The translations under genes and the position numbers were made by a program. The notes below the pieces were generated by a model that searched no databases, was not told the origin of the DNA, and saw only the letters and a program-made list of their open reading frames with translations. This document shows, in pieces, positions 1 to 6,839 of a stretch of DNA of 36,043 nucleotides. The DNA comes from Caryophanales bacterium UBA2253 (GTDB lineage: Bacteria > Bacillota_I > Bacilli_A > ML615J-28 > CAG-698): assembly GCA_002347755.1 (NCBI GenBank), contig DDXT01000061.1, positions 1 to 36,043 on the forward strand, written 5' to 3'. The first letter of the stretch is position 1, and each line of letters opens with the position of its first letter.

Positions 1-43
1 TGCATTTCCAATTATAATATACTATTGACTGAGCCGGGAAGTT

Positions 44-964
44 TCACTCGCCCAAAAGTTCGGTGACGCTAGCTTTATGATACAAAGGAATAACAATCCC
101 GGTTTCGTTCGTATATTCAAGTTTTACGTAAATAAACTCGGGTTTGACGTATTTGTAAACCGCCGAAGCATACCAAGGCTCGAAATCTTTCGGGGAGCAG
201 TAATTGTAAATCCCAAAGAAAGGGATGATCTCCTGGTCAATGGTAACGATCCAACTTTGCATGTTCACATGAAATGGCGTGGCGACGCTGAAGTCGAGGG
301 TAATGTTTGTATCATATTGAGCGCTGGAAGAGCCCGGGTCCGAGAACATGAATTCAACGTTCAAAACTCCGTCAATGGCATTGTTTGCGGCGAACTTCGC
401 GTCATCGAGCTCGCTTTTGGAAAGATGAAGAACCGGTTCGGACAGAGCCAGTTCTTTCGTAACGGTTTCCGTTCCTTCAACCATGTCATATTTGACTTTG
501 ATGAAAAACTTTTCGAAATCATCGCCGCCAACAAACTCGGCGCTGGCCACCACCTGATGGAAAACCGGGAGATTGCTTCCGGTCCGGAGCGATTCATAAA
601 AATATTTCATCACCCCGTCCGCATCAAGCCCGCTGTAAGCGTAACGGACGTTGGTGGGTGCAGCCGGAGCCATGGCGTTGACGTAGGCAAAGACCCGGTA
701 TTGCGGCCGAAGGGTCGTTTCTTCGTCAGTTGTGTCGGTGTCGATCGCCGTTCCTCTCACAAAAACAAAAGGATTGATTTCGGAATGGTAAACGCCTTGT
801 TCATAGTTGAGTTCGACGACGTAGTCCAGTTCCGGCGAGATGACTTTGGCCATCAGGATCAGGACCAAAGCATAAATGATCAAAACGAGCATGATGGTTA
901 AAACATTGATTTTGTTGGGAAAGGCCCAAACGGCATTCATTGTGTTCTTATTATTATTCTTCAT
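44..964 (-). CDS. Hypothetical membrane-anchored protein
   Basis: A 306-residue protein I do not recognise. Residues about 18-40 form one hydrophobic helix rich in Leu, Ile and Val, preceded by a short Lys/Asn-rich N-terminus. This suggests an inside-to-outside signal anchor with a roughly 260-residue extracytoplasmic domain. That domain is acidic, with many Tyr, Thr and Val residues, as in beta-rich secreted domains, and it has almost no Cys. The gene is transcribed away from dnaA. No in-frame start lies upstream of the chosen ATG. The good Shine-Dalgarno sequence is 23 bases away and serves an overlapping 8-codon reading frame instead, so initiation is unusual. Position 1-43 beyond the stop shows no gene. 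Function unknown; confidence is in the coding call only. Confidence 0.75.
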   Translation of the reverse strand: MKNNNKNTMNAVWAFPNKINVLTIMLVLIIYALVLILMAKVISPELDYVVELNYEQGVYHSEINPFVFVRGTAIDTDTTDEETTLRPQYRVFAYVNAMAPAAPTNVRYAYSGLDADGVMKYFYESLRTGSNLPVFHQVVASAEFVGGDDFEKFFIKVKYDMVEGTETVTKELALSEPVLHLSKSELDDAKFAANNAIDGVLNVEFMFSDPGSSSAQYDTNITLDFSVATPFHVNMQSWIVTIDQEIIPFFGIYNYCSPKDFEPWYASAVYKYVKPEFIYVKLEYTNETGIVIPLYHKASVTELLGE

Positions 965-980
965 AAAGTGTGCGAACCAT
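954..980 (-). CDS. Possible 8-codon leader ORF overlapping the next gene's start
   Basis: An ATG at 980-978 lies 7 bases after an AGGAGAGG Shine-Dalgarno sequence. It opens a frame reading MVRTLYEE and then stops at 956-954. The stop lies just inside the start (964) of the membrane-protein gene in another frame. The arrangement would allow translational coupling. Removing one T from the TTT at 965-967 would instead fuse the two frames, so a base-call error is an alternative. Confidence 0.35.
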   Translation of the reverse strand: MVRTLYEE

Positions 981-1020
981 GACGGTTCCTCTCCTCCACC
1001 TTGGAATTTGCGATATTTCT

Positions 1021-1048
1021 ATTTTACCATAATTTGTTTTTAATGCAA
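1021..1048 (-). promoter_or_regulatory. Promoter of the divergent membrane-protein gene
   Basis: On the minus strand a TTGCAT -35 box (1048-1043), a 16-bp spacer and a TAAAAT -10 box (1026-1021) with an upstream TGG extended element are present, about 55 bases before the gene. Confidence 0.55.
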
Positions 1049-1178
1049 CAGATTTCTTCTTCTTTCCCGTTCAACCCTGAATGAAATTGGAAACTGTCCT
1101 GCCTTTTTGGAACGGCTTTTCTTTCCACGTATTCCCTTGTTGATATCAAAGAGACTTTTTTTCATTGTTCTCAACAAG

Positions 1179-1204
1179 TTATCCACCAGTGCAAAAGTGG
1201 ATAA
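1179..1204. promoter_or_regulatory. Inverted pair of DnaA boxes upstream of dnaA
   Basis: TTATCCACC occurs on the plus strand at 1179-1187, and TTATCCACT on the minus strand at 1204-1196. Each differs from the TTATCCACA consensus only in the last base. They lie about 90 bp before dnaA, where DnaA commonly binds for origin function and dnaA autoregulation. The rest of 981-1292 shows no convincing gene, only the promoters listed and a weak basic ORF on the minus strand (1040-1165). Confidence 0.75.
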
Positions 1205-1235
1205 GTGGTTTTCGAAATTATTTTGCATTTTTCGC

Positions 1236-1264
1236 TTTATTAATTTTTGAATATGTGGTATTAT
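1236..1264 (+). promoter_or_regulatory. Probable dnaA promoter
   Basis: A TATTAT -10 box at 1259-1264 is preceded by TGG, an extended -10 element. A weak -35 (TTTATT) lies at 1236-1241 with a 17-bp spacer. The box is 28 bp before the dnaA ATG. Confidence 0.5.
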
Positions 1265-1292
1265 TTGATGGTAAATTGACGAGGTGTATTTT

Positions 1293-2651
1293 ATGGACGA
1301 CAGTTTGAAGCTTTGGCAACAGACCTTGGCCGCTCTTAAGGAAGAACTCGACGAAGCCGACTTTATCGGCTTGTTCTCCGAAGCGAACGAAGTTTGCAAG
1401 ACCGAAAACAACTTTATATTCGTCATTGTTCCGAACGCTCTGATAAAATTCCGGATCGAGAAATTTTATACAGAAAAGCTGAACAAAATCCTGGCTTCGC
1501 TGTCAAAATCGGCACTGAGGTTCAAATTCATTCTTAAGGACGACGCCGCCGAGACCGAAAAAGTCTCAATCACCACCAAAGACGAGATCAACAAACGTCC
1601 GCTCAAAGCGGAATACACCTTTGATAACTTCGAAACCGGCGAAAGCAACCGCTTTGCCTTCCTTTCCGCCATGAAAGTCGCGGAAACTCATGACAAAATC
1701 TATAATCCTTTATACATATTCGGCGATGTCGGCCTTGGCAAGACCCATTTGATGATGGCGATCGGCCATTACATCCTTGACAACAACATCGATACCAACG
1801 TCGTCTACACCACCGCCCAGGAATTCACCGAAGACTACTTCATTCACACTTCGACGAAAAAGGGGAAAGAAAACATTGAAAGCTTTTACAATAAATACCG
1901 AAACGCCGACGTTCTGCTCGTCGACGACATTCAATTCCTTGAGGGAAAGCAGGCCACGCAGGAAGAATTCTTCAAAGTGTTCGAATTTCTTCATGGCCAG
2001 AACCATCAGATCGTCATTACATCCGATCGCTCCACCACGGAATTGAAAAACATGATGATCCGGCTGAAATCCCGCTTCAACTGGGGGCTTTCGGTCGACA
2101 TCAAAGTCCCGGATAAACCACTGCGGATGAACATTCTGCGCCGAAAGCTGTCATTTCTTCTGGAAAACCCGAAAGACGTTCCCAACGCCGTCCTGGAGAT
2201 CATTTCCGATTACTTTACAACCAATATCCGGGATTTGGAAGGCGCTTTGCGGCGGTACGTGACCTATTGCGTTTCGCTGAACATCCCTTTCACTGTCGAA
2301 AATGTTTATGTGGCCCTTGACCGTTTCCTTCCGGAACGGGAAAACGAGAAAAACAACAATAACGGCTATTTCGATTTGGTAAAAAAAGAAGTTGCTTCCT
2401 ATTATCAGATTCCGGTTGGAGAATTGGAATCGACGAGCCGAAAGCAACAGCCGACTTACGCCCGCCAAATGGCCATTTATGTGTTAAAATCGCTCTATAA
2501 TCCATCTTTGAAGACCATTGGGGAGAAGTTTGGGAACCGGGATCACGCCACCATCTCCCATTCGTTGGATAAAATCGAAAACTTGGTAAAAACCAACTCC
2601 TTGGTCAAATGCGATTTCGATATTTTAGTCAAAAGGATCCACGGGGAATGA
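1293..2651 (+). CDS. dnaA: Chromosomal replication initiator DnaA
   Basis: DnaA is the AAA+ initiator that binds DnaA boxes at oriC and melts the origin. The 452-residue protein shows an N-terminal interaction domain, a Walker A motif GDVGLGKT at about 144-151, a Walker B stretch LLVDDIQF at about 208-215 and a C-terminal DNA-binding domain with the signature NRDHATISH near 415. I chose the ATG at 1293 because GAGGTG lies 6 bases upstream. An in-frame GTG at 1284 is inside that ribosome site and is unlikely to be the start. Length is typical for the family. DnaA boxes flank the gene on both sides, consistent with an origin and with autoregulation. Confidence 0.98.
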   Translation: MDDSLKLWQQTLAALKEELDEADFIGLFSEANEVCKTENNFIFVIVPNALIKFRIEKFYTEKLNKILASLSKSALRFKFILKDDAAETEKVSITTKDEINKRPLKAEYTFDNFETGESNRFAFLSAMKVAETHDKIYNPLYIFGDVGLGKTHLMMAIGHYILDNNIDTNVVYTTAQEFTEDYFIHTSTKKGKENIESFYNKYRNADVLLVDDIQFLEGKQATQEEFFKVFEFLHGQNHQIVITSDRSTTELKNMMIRLKSRFNWGLSVDIKVPDKPLRMNILRRKLSFLLENPKDVPNAVLEIISDYFTTNIRDLEGALRRYVTYCVSLNIPFTVENVYVALDRFLPERENEKNNNNGYFDLVKKEVASYYQIPVGELESTSRKQQPTYARQMAIYVLKSLYNPSLKTIGEKFGNRDHATISHSLDKIENLVKTNSLVKCDFDILVKRIHGE

Positions 2652-2660
2652 GTTTTCCCC

Positions 2661-2690
2661 TTATCCACGCCCTCTAATAATAATAAATCT
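2661..2690 (+). promoter_or_regulatory. Candidate oriC basal unwinding element (DnaA box plus trios)
   Basis: TTATCCACG (2661-2669) is followed by a short GC-rich bridge (2670-2674) and then four consecutive TAA triplets (2675-2686). An A-rich tract then leads up to dnaN. A DnaA box, GC-rich bridge and TA-purine trios is the architecture described for bacterial origins where DnaA loads on single-stranded DNA. The sequence match is seen directly; the function is inferred. Confidence 0.6.
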
Positions 2691-2724
2691 TAAAAATAAA
2701 GAAAATAAAGAAGAGGAATGAAGA

Positions 2725-3849
2725 ATGAAATTTGTTATCAATCGAGATTTGTTGCTGCTTAATCTCACTTACGTTAGCCGTGCGCTTTCGACCAAGACGC
2801 CAATGCCGGTTCTGACGGGAATAAAAATCGAAATTCATGACAACGCGGTCTTTCTGACCGCCTCCAACAATGAAATTTCCATTCAGACCGTCATTCGGGA
2901 CAAACGCCTTCTGAAGATCGAAGAAGACGGGCTGGTGGTCGTTCCGGGAAAGTATTTCATTGAAATGATCCGCAAAATCGAGTCAAAAGATGTCGACTTC
3001 TCAACTTTTGAAGAAAACATCGTTAAGATCCTGGCCGACCGAAGCAATTTTACCCTGAACGCCCTGGAAAAAGACAACTATCCGCTCATTTCTTTTGCAG
3101 ATTCGGATACCGTCGTGACCATAGATGTTGGAAATCTGAAATCCATCATCCGGAAAACCACTTTTGCGACTTCCCTTTCCGAGACCAGAGTCATCCTGAC
3201 CGGCGTCTCCGTGATGGCGGAAGGGCGAAAACTGGAAGTCATTGCCACCGACAGCTTCCGTTTGGCCAAAAAATACATCATCACCGACACTGATTTCCCC
3301 AAAATCAACGCGGTCATCCCAAGCAAGAGCCTGGACGAACTGAATCGGATCATCGATGAGAACGAAACCCCGATCGAGATCCATTTCACGCCCTCAAAAG
3401 CCCTGTTCAAATATAAAAACATCCTATTCCAGACCCGCCTGATCGACGGATCGTTCCCAAATACCAGCAATTTGATTCCCGTTGATTTCCTTACCAGCAT
3501 CAAATTCAACAAAAATGAGCTAATTTCCGCGATTGAACGGGCATCCTTGTTCACGACCTTCGATTCCTCCAGCATCATAAAGTTCACCCTGAACAGCGAC
3601 AAGACCATTGAAATTGCCTCCACCACCAATGAAATCGGGGCGGTCAAGGAAGAAGTTGTTCCGCTCGGATGCAGCAATGTCCTTAATTTCCAAATCGCTT
3701 TCAGTTCGAAATATCTGCTTGAAGCCATCCGCTCGATGGATTCCACCGAGATCTCGGTTCATTTCACCGGCGAAATCAAACCTTTCATCATTACCGGCGA
3801 TTATGACATCAATCTGACCCAGCTGATTCTCCCGGTTCGAGTTTCCTAA
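2725..3849 (+). CDS. dnaN: DNA polymerase III beta subunit (sliding clamp)
   Basis: The clamp encircles DNA and tethers the replicative polymerase and many repair proteins. The 374-residue product has the three-fold repeated clamp fold length and begins MKFVINRDLLLLNL. It ends with the conserved C-terminal motif QLILPVRVS, next to the partner-binding pocket. AGAGGA precedes the ATG by about 8 bases. It follows dnaA after 73 bp, in the usual origin order. A bidirectional hairpin terminator separates it from the convergent parA gene, so the recF/gyrB block is not co-transcribed with it here. Confidence 0.98.
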   Translation: MKFVINRDLLLLNLTYVSRALSTKTPMPVLTGIKIEIHDNAVFLTASNNEISIQTVIRDKRLLKIEEDGLVVVPGKYFIEMIRKIESKDVDFSTFEENIVKILADRSNFTLNALEKDNYPLISFADSDTVVTIDVGNLKSIIRKTTFATSLSETRVILTGVSVMAEGRKLEVIATDSFRLAKKYIITDTDFPKINAVIPSKSLDELNRIIDENETPIEIHFTPSKALFKYKNILFQTRLIDGSFPNTSNLIPVDFLTSIKFNKNELISAIERASLFTTFDSSSIIKFTLNSDKTIEIASTTNEIGAVKEEVVPLGCSNVLNFQIAFSSKYLLEAIRSMDSTEISVHFTGEIKPFIITGDYDINLTQLILPVRVS

Positions 3850-3898
3850 ATCAGAAACCGGACATATTTATGTAACCCCCCAACAAACATAACCATAA

Positions 3899-3924
3899 AA
3901 AAAGGCACTTTCGGGCGCCTTTTT
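3899..3924. terminator. Bidirectional terminator between dnaN and parA
   Basis: AAAAAGGC (3899-3906) pairs with GCCTTTTT (3917-3924) around a 10-base loop. A run of A on one side and T on the other lets it serve both convergent genes. It overlaps the parA stop codon. Confidence 0.85.
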
Positions 3925-4705
3925 AAATTTCTATCAGTTTGAAGAGCTCCGTCAGCTCTTTTTCGAGTATGTCTTTCGCGTTTTGGTCGTATCTTTCCAG
4001 TTTGACCACATCGAAAGGGCTGACCCCTTCGGCCTGAAGGTTCTTGATGATGGATTTGTCCGCCAAAGCCGGAAGCACGATGGCTTGCGGCGTGAATTCT
4101 TTGCTTTGATCCTTAAGTTTCTCCAGAGAAACCTTGGGCGCCCGGCGGTTTTTGCTGTAACCGTTCGGAACAATGTATTTGATGCTGCCGACATTGATGT
4201 CGTTGTCAATGAAATACTGAATGGTGTTGAAGAATCCGCCCAAACCCAGGCTGTCCAGGCCGACGACAATCAAAATCGTGTCGCTCAATTCCAATAATAC
4301 CTCTGTCAGGCGGCTGCTGGAAGGCGGGAAATCGATAAAAATGAAATCAAAGTACTTGTCATACTCCTCGATGATCCTTTTTATCACTTTTTCTTGGCTT
4401 CTTTCCAGCGTTAGCTTCATGGAAAGTTTGTCAGTGTTCAAAGTTTTGATCAAATACAGGTTCTCTCGGACCTCGATCAGGATGTCGCCGAGATCAACGT
4501 GCTCAGCGATCAGGAATTCCAGGTAATTGTCATTGCTTTCGAAGATTTTATCATCATCACCAAAGATTTTGAAGATGCTGTTCTGGTCATCGACGCTAAT
4601 TATTAGTACTTTTTTGCCTTGAGTGGCGTGGTAGTGCCCCAAATAGCCAATGAAGGTTGTTTTCCCTACTCCGCCTTTCTTGCAAAAGGTCGAAACCACC
4701 GCCAT
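3923..4705 (-). CDS. parA: ParA-family partition ATPase
   Basis: ParA ATPases bind nucleoid DNA as ATP dimers and move or position DNA cargo through a centromere-binding partner. The 260-residue product begins almost directly with the deviant Walker A motif KKGGVGKTT (residues 9-17), with the signature lysine before the P-loop. A Walker A' like stretch (VDDQNS, 38-43) and a Walker B strand (FIFIDFPPS, 121-129) follow. There is no N-terminal HTH, as in Soj and the small plasmid (type Ib) ParAs. Its start overlaps the stop of the upstream RHH gene by one base, so the two form an operon. Pairing with an RHH protein rather than ParB, next to arrays of short repeats, points to a type Ib-like segregation cassette. 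The location between dnaN and recF is unusual. The ATPase family is certain; the segregation role is inferred. Confidence 0.93.
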   Translation of the reverse strand: MAVVSTFCKKGGVGKTTFIGYLGHYHATQGKKVLIISVDDQNSIFKIFGDDDKIFESNDNYLEFLIAEHVDLGDILIEVRENLYLIKTLNTDKLSMKLTLERSQEKVIKRIIEEYDKYFDFIFIDFPPSSSRLTEVLLELSDTILIVVGLDSLGLGGFFNTIQYFIDNDINVGSIKYIVPNGYSKNRRAPKVSLEKLKDQSKEFTPQAIVLPALADKSIIKNLQAEGVSPFDVVKLERYDQNAKDILEKELTELFKLIEI

Positions 4706-4926
4706 TAGAAGCCCTCTCTTTGCAATTTTTCGGTTACGGCCTGTTCAATGAACTCCGAAACAACGACCCCTTTTTCGACCGAAGCGATCTTCAGCCTTTT
4801 ACGCAGACTTCTTTCCATGGTGGCAGTGTACTTGTCTCGTTTTGGGGCAGCGACGGGGGTGCTGACGGCAGTTGGGCTTTCAAAAGGATTTTCTCTCTTT
4901 TTGAAAGGTAAAGGTTTTGAATTCAT
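4705..4926 (-). CDS. Ribbon-helix-helix protein, likely centromere-binding partner of ParA
   Basis: A 73-residue protein in two parts. Residues 1-30 are a Pro-, Lys- and Arg-containing tail that looks disordered (KKR at 9-11). Residues 31-70 have the ribbon-helix-helix pattern: a short strand (DKYTATM), a basic helix (SLRKRLKIASVEKG) and a second helix (VSEFIEQAVTEKL). This layout and size match ParG- and omega-type plasmid segregation proteins, which bind short tandem repeats as arrays of dimers and stimulate ParA through a flexible basic N-terminus. A near-perfect AGGAGGAC lies 4 bases before the ATG. It is translationally linked to parA. A dense 8-bp repeat array lies 65 bp upstream, so autoregulation is likely. 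A plain CopG/Arc-type regulator is the alternative. Confidence 0.8.
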   Translation of the reverse strand: MNSKPLPFKKRENPFESPTAVSTPVAAPKRDKYTATMERSLRKRLKIASVEKGVVVSEFIEQAVTEKLQREGF

Positions 4927-4990
4927 TTTTGTCCTCCTAAATAAATTGATTGAATAATTTCGTTCGGGGAAGTTTAAAACAACCCGAGAG

Positions 4991-5084
4991 TATTTATGTT
5001 TTTACGCAAATACATAATACCATACATAAGGTAAAACGTAAAAACATACAAACATAAATATGGGTTTACGCAAATATGTAAATA
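4991..5084. repeat. Long 8-bp iteron array upstream of the RHH-parA operon
   Basis: Ten consecutive octamers run in strict 8-bp register from 5005 to 5084. They include CATAAATA (5053), CGTAAAAA (5037), CGCAAATA (5005, 5069) and TGTAAATA (5077); two units (5029, 5061) are degenerate. Two further units in the opposite orientation occupy 4991-5006. The array sits just upstream of the RHH gene and could be both operator and centromere. Confidence 0.85.
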
Positions 5085-5336
5085 TTTCGTCAGTTTGCAA
5101 TTTTCAAGGGCTCAGAAACCGAAAATTCCATTGTTTTTTGGGAAAATTCAAGGGGCCGCGGACCCAAAAAACCGGGAAGTCATTTTAAAAAAGTTTTTTT
5201 AATGTGATTGGATTTCCAAACACTTTCGGGGTACCTTTGAAACCACCAAAAATTTGACCTACAGTCAATTTTACCCCAAAACGGGTAAAGTTATTAGCCC
5301 CACCCCCCTCAAAACAAACCAGACGAAATTTTTTGG

Positions 5337-5372
5337 GGTCAAAAAATGACGATTTTTGGGTTTTTTTTGACC
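5337..5372. other. Ten-base-pair inverted repeat in the repeat region
   Basis: GGTCAAAAAA (5337-5346) is perfectly complementary to TTTTTTGACC (5363-5372) across a 16-base spacer. It could be a terminator-like hairpin or a cruciform. It lies between the two long iteron arrays. Confidence 0.5.
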
Positions 5373-5434
5373 TTTTTGAGGCTTTGAAAGGAATTTGGGA
5401 GCCAAAATGGCGGATCCAAGGAAAAGACACGGTG

Positions 5435-5498
5435 CATAAATACATAAAAGAATAAAAACATAAATACACAAATACATACAAATGTAAAAACGTAAATA
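5435..5498 (+). repeat. Second long 8-bp iteron array
   Basis: Eight octamers in uninterrupted 8-bp register: CATAAATA, CATAAAAG, AATAAAAA, CATAAATA, CACAAATA, CATACAAA, TGTAAAAA and CGTAAATA. All point the same way. This is the cleanest tandem block of the set. Confidence 0.9.
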
Positions 5499-5644
5499 CA
5501 CTCCATGACTTTTTTGCGGCGGCTTCGCGGCAGGTTGGCAATTTCGAAACATTTCTTTTGGCGGCCGAGACTTGCGAAAAACGGATTTTCGGCCGGCGAG
5601 GTTTGTTGAACTCATTATACATCATCAAAAAAAGAAAATCAATA

Positions 5645-5660
5645 CATACGTACGTATTTA
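5645..5660. repeat. Iteron cluster, near-palindromic
   Basis: CATACGTA followed by CGTATTTA makes two units meeting head to head around TACGTACGTA. This contrasts with the direct repeats elsewhere. Confidence 0.6.
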
Positions 5661-5840
5661 AATAATTATTGTTTTATTCTTTGTTTTTTAGCCTCTTCCG
5701 GCTTTTTTTCCAGGGGCCGGGCTTCTTTTTTTGGAATGAATTTTCCGGCCTTTTCACCACCAAGCTGTTTTTCGGCTTCATCCCCCGCTTGCGTCTGGAC
5801 ACCTCGAGGGTTATTTGAGAAAAACGGAGCAAAAACCATC

Positions 5841-5864
5841 CATAAAACCATAAATACGCATTAG
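5841..5864 (+). repeat. Iteron cluster
   Basis: CATAAAAC, CATAAATA and the degenerate CGCATTAG in 8-bp register. Confidence 0.65.
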
Positions 5865-5955
5865 AAACATTAATTTTTCGGGCTTTCCCCAAAAAGGTTG
5901 ACCGATCGGGGACTCCATACCGACTTAAATATGCATTTCTTCTTCGATTTCAAGC

Positions 5956-5979
5956 CATAAATACACAAATACGTAAGGA
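5956..5979 (+). repeat. Iteron cluster
   Basis: CATAAATA, CACAAATA and CGTAAGGA in 8-bp register. Confidence 0.75.
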
Positions 5980-6101
5980 AGATTCTTCAAAAACAACGTT
6001 TGACGAAGCATGGAGGGAAGTTGAACGAAAAATCGCCAAGCAGGATCATTTTTGACATGCTTTTGGCTGGTAAACCCAGTTCTGCGTCCTTGAAATAAAA
6101 G

Positions 6102-6125
6102 CCTAAATACGTAAATACATTAAAA
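6102..6125 (+). repeat. Iteron cluster
   Basis: CCTAAATA, CGTAAATA and CATTAAAA in 8-bp register. Confidence 0.75.
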
Positions 6126-6256
6126 TGGCTCCAAAAACAAAAGGAACGGGGGGTTCTTGTTCAGAAGACCATCAAAAACCAATTGACATCGCAAGGCAAA
6201 CGGATGAAGGACCTCCGAATCCAAGCCTATTGGCGCCAATCATTCGTTTTTTCAGA

Positions 6257-6272
6257 CATAAATACGTAAATA
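6257..6272 (+). repeat. Iteron cluster
   Basis: CATAAATA then CGTAAATA, followed by TTCTCGC. The cluster at 6656 continues in the same way after its two units. Confidence 0.75.
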
Positions 6273-6352
6273 TTCTCGCGGCCCCCCTTTCATGGCTAAA
6301 CTCGGGATCAGAAAGAAGAATTGCAGGCTAAAAAAAACAAGAGCGAACTAAC

Positions 6353-6376
6353 CATAAATACCGAAATAAGTAAAAA
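6353..6376 (+). repeat. Iteron cluster
   Basis: CATAAATA, CCGAAATA and AGTAAAAA in 8-bp register. Confidence 0.7.
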
Positions 6377-6655
6377 CATTCTTAAAAGCCCACGGCTAAG
6401 AAAACCACACTGCTTTGAAAACAAAATAAAGGAGAGAAACGACGTTCAAAAGGGTTGATCTTGAGAATTTCTCTTGCTTCTGATCAGTGAACAAAAGAAA
6501 AAAGGCCAAGAATCACCCCCGTGCTTCGGCCGGGAGGAAGAAAACGACGTCTTCTTTAGCGGATGCCAGGGGCAAAAAATCGGCAATCAAGCTTAAGGAC
6601 GTTTAAAAAGGTCGGTCAAGATCCACAAAATGAAACTCCTTCCATAAAATCAATA

Positions 6656-6671
6656 CATAAATATGTAAATA
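6656..6671 (+). repeat. Iteron cluster
   Basis: CATAAATA then TGTAAATA, followed by TTCTCCGC, nearly the same extended sequence as at 6257. Confidence 0.75.
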
Positions 6672-6823
6672 TTCTCCGCTTCTCTTGCAAATGAACCCCG
6701 CCAAGCCCATGCCCAACAAACTTCAGGTTAAAAAGACATCAGTTGTCTTTCGGAAACGGGAGATGCGGATCAAAAAGTCCCCCAATTTTCGCCAAAACAA
6801 CAAATTTTGCCAATGAATCAATA

Positions 6824-6839
6824 TGTTTTTACATAAATG
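6824..6839 (+). repeat. Weak iteron cluster
   Basis: TGTTTTTA then CATAAATG. This is the last and most degenerate cluster before the S4-domain gene, and its first unit resembles the odd TGGGTTTA unit of the first array. Confidence 0.45.

Noticed and set aside
3863..3896. Further iteron-like octamers after dnaN (CATATTTA, TGTAACCC)
   Set aside because: Matches are weak and not in a clear 8-bp series; A/T-rich chance similarity is enough.
3923..4926. Recently inserted plasmid or mobile element
   Set aside because: No integrase, transposase, replication gene or boundary repeats are visible; the partition cassette is tightly set between origin genes.
5185..5628. A 147-codon frame on the minus strand in the repeat region
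   Set aside because: Its hydrophobic stretch (VFTFLHLYVFVYL) is only the translation of the octamer array at 5435-5498; there is no ribosome site.
6125..6331. A 68-codon plus-strand frame
   Set aside because: It starts beside one iteron cluster, runs through another (read as HKYVNIL) and lacks a Shine-Dalgarno sequence.
4991..6839. CRISPR array
   Set aside because: The repeats are only 8 bp, tandem without spacers in two blocks, and irregularly spaced elsewhere; no cas genes are present.
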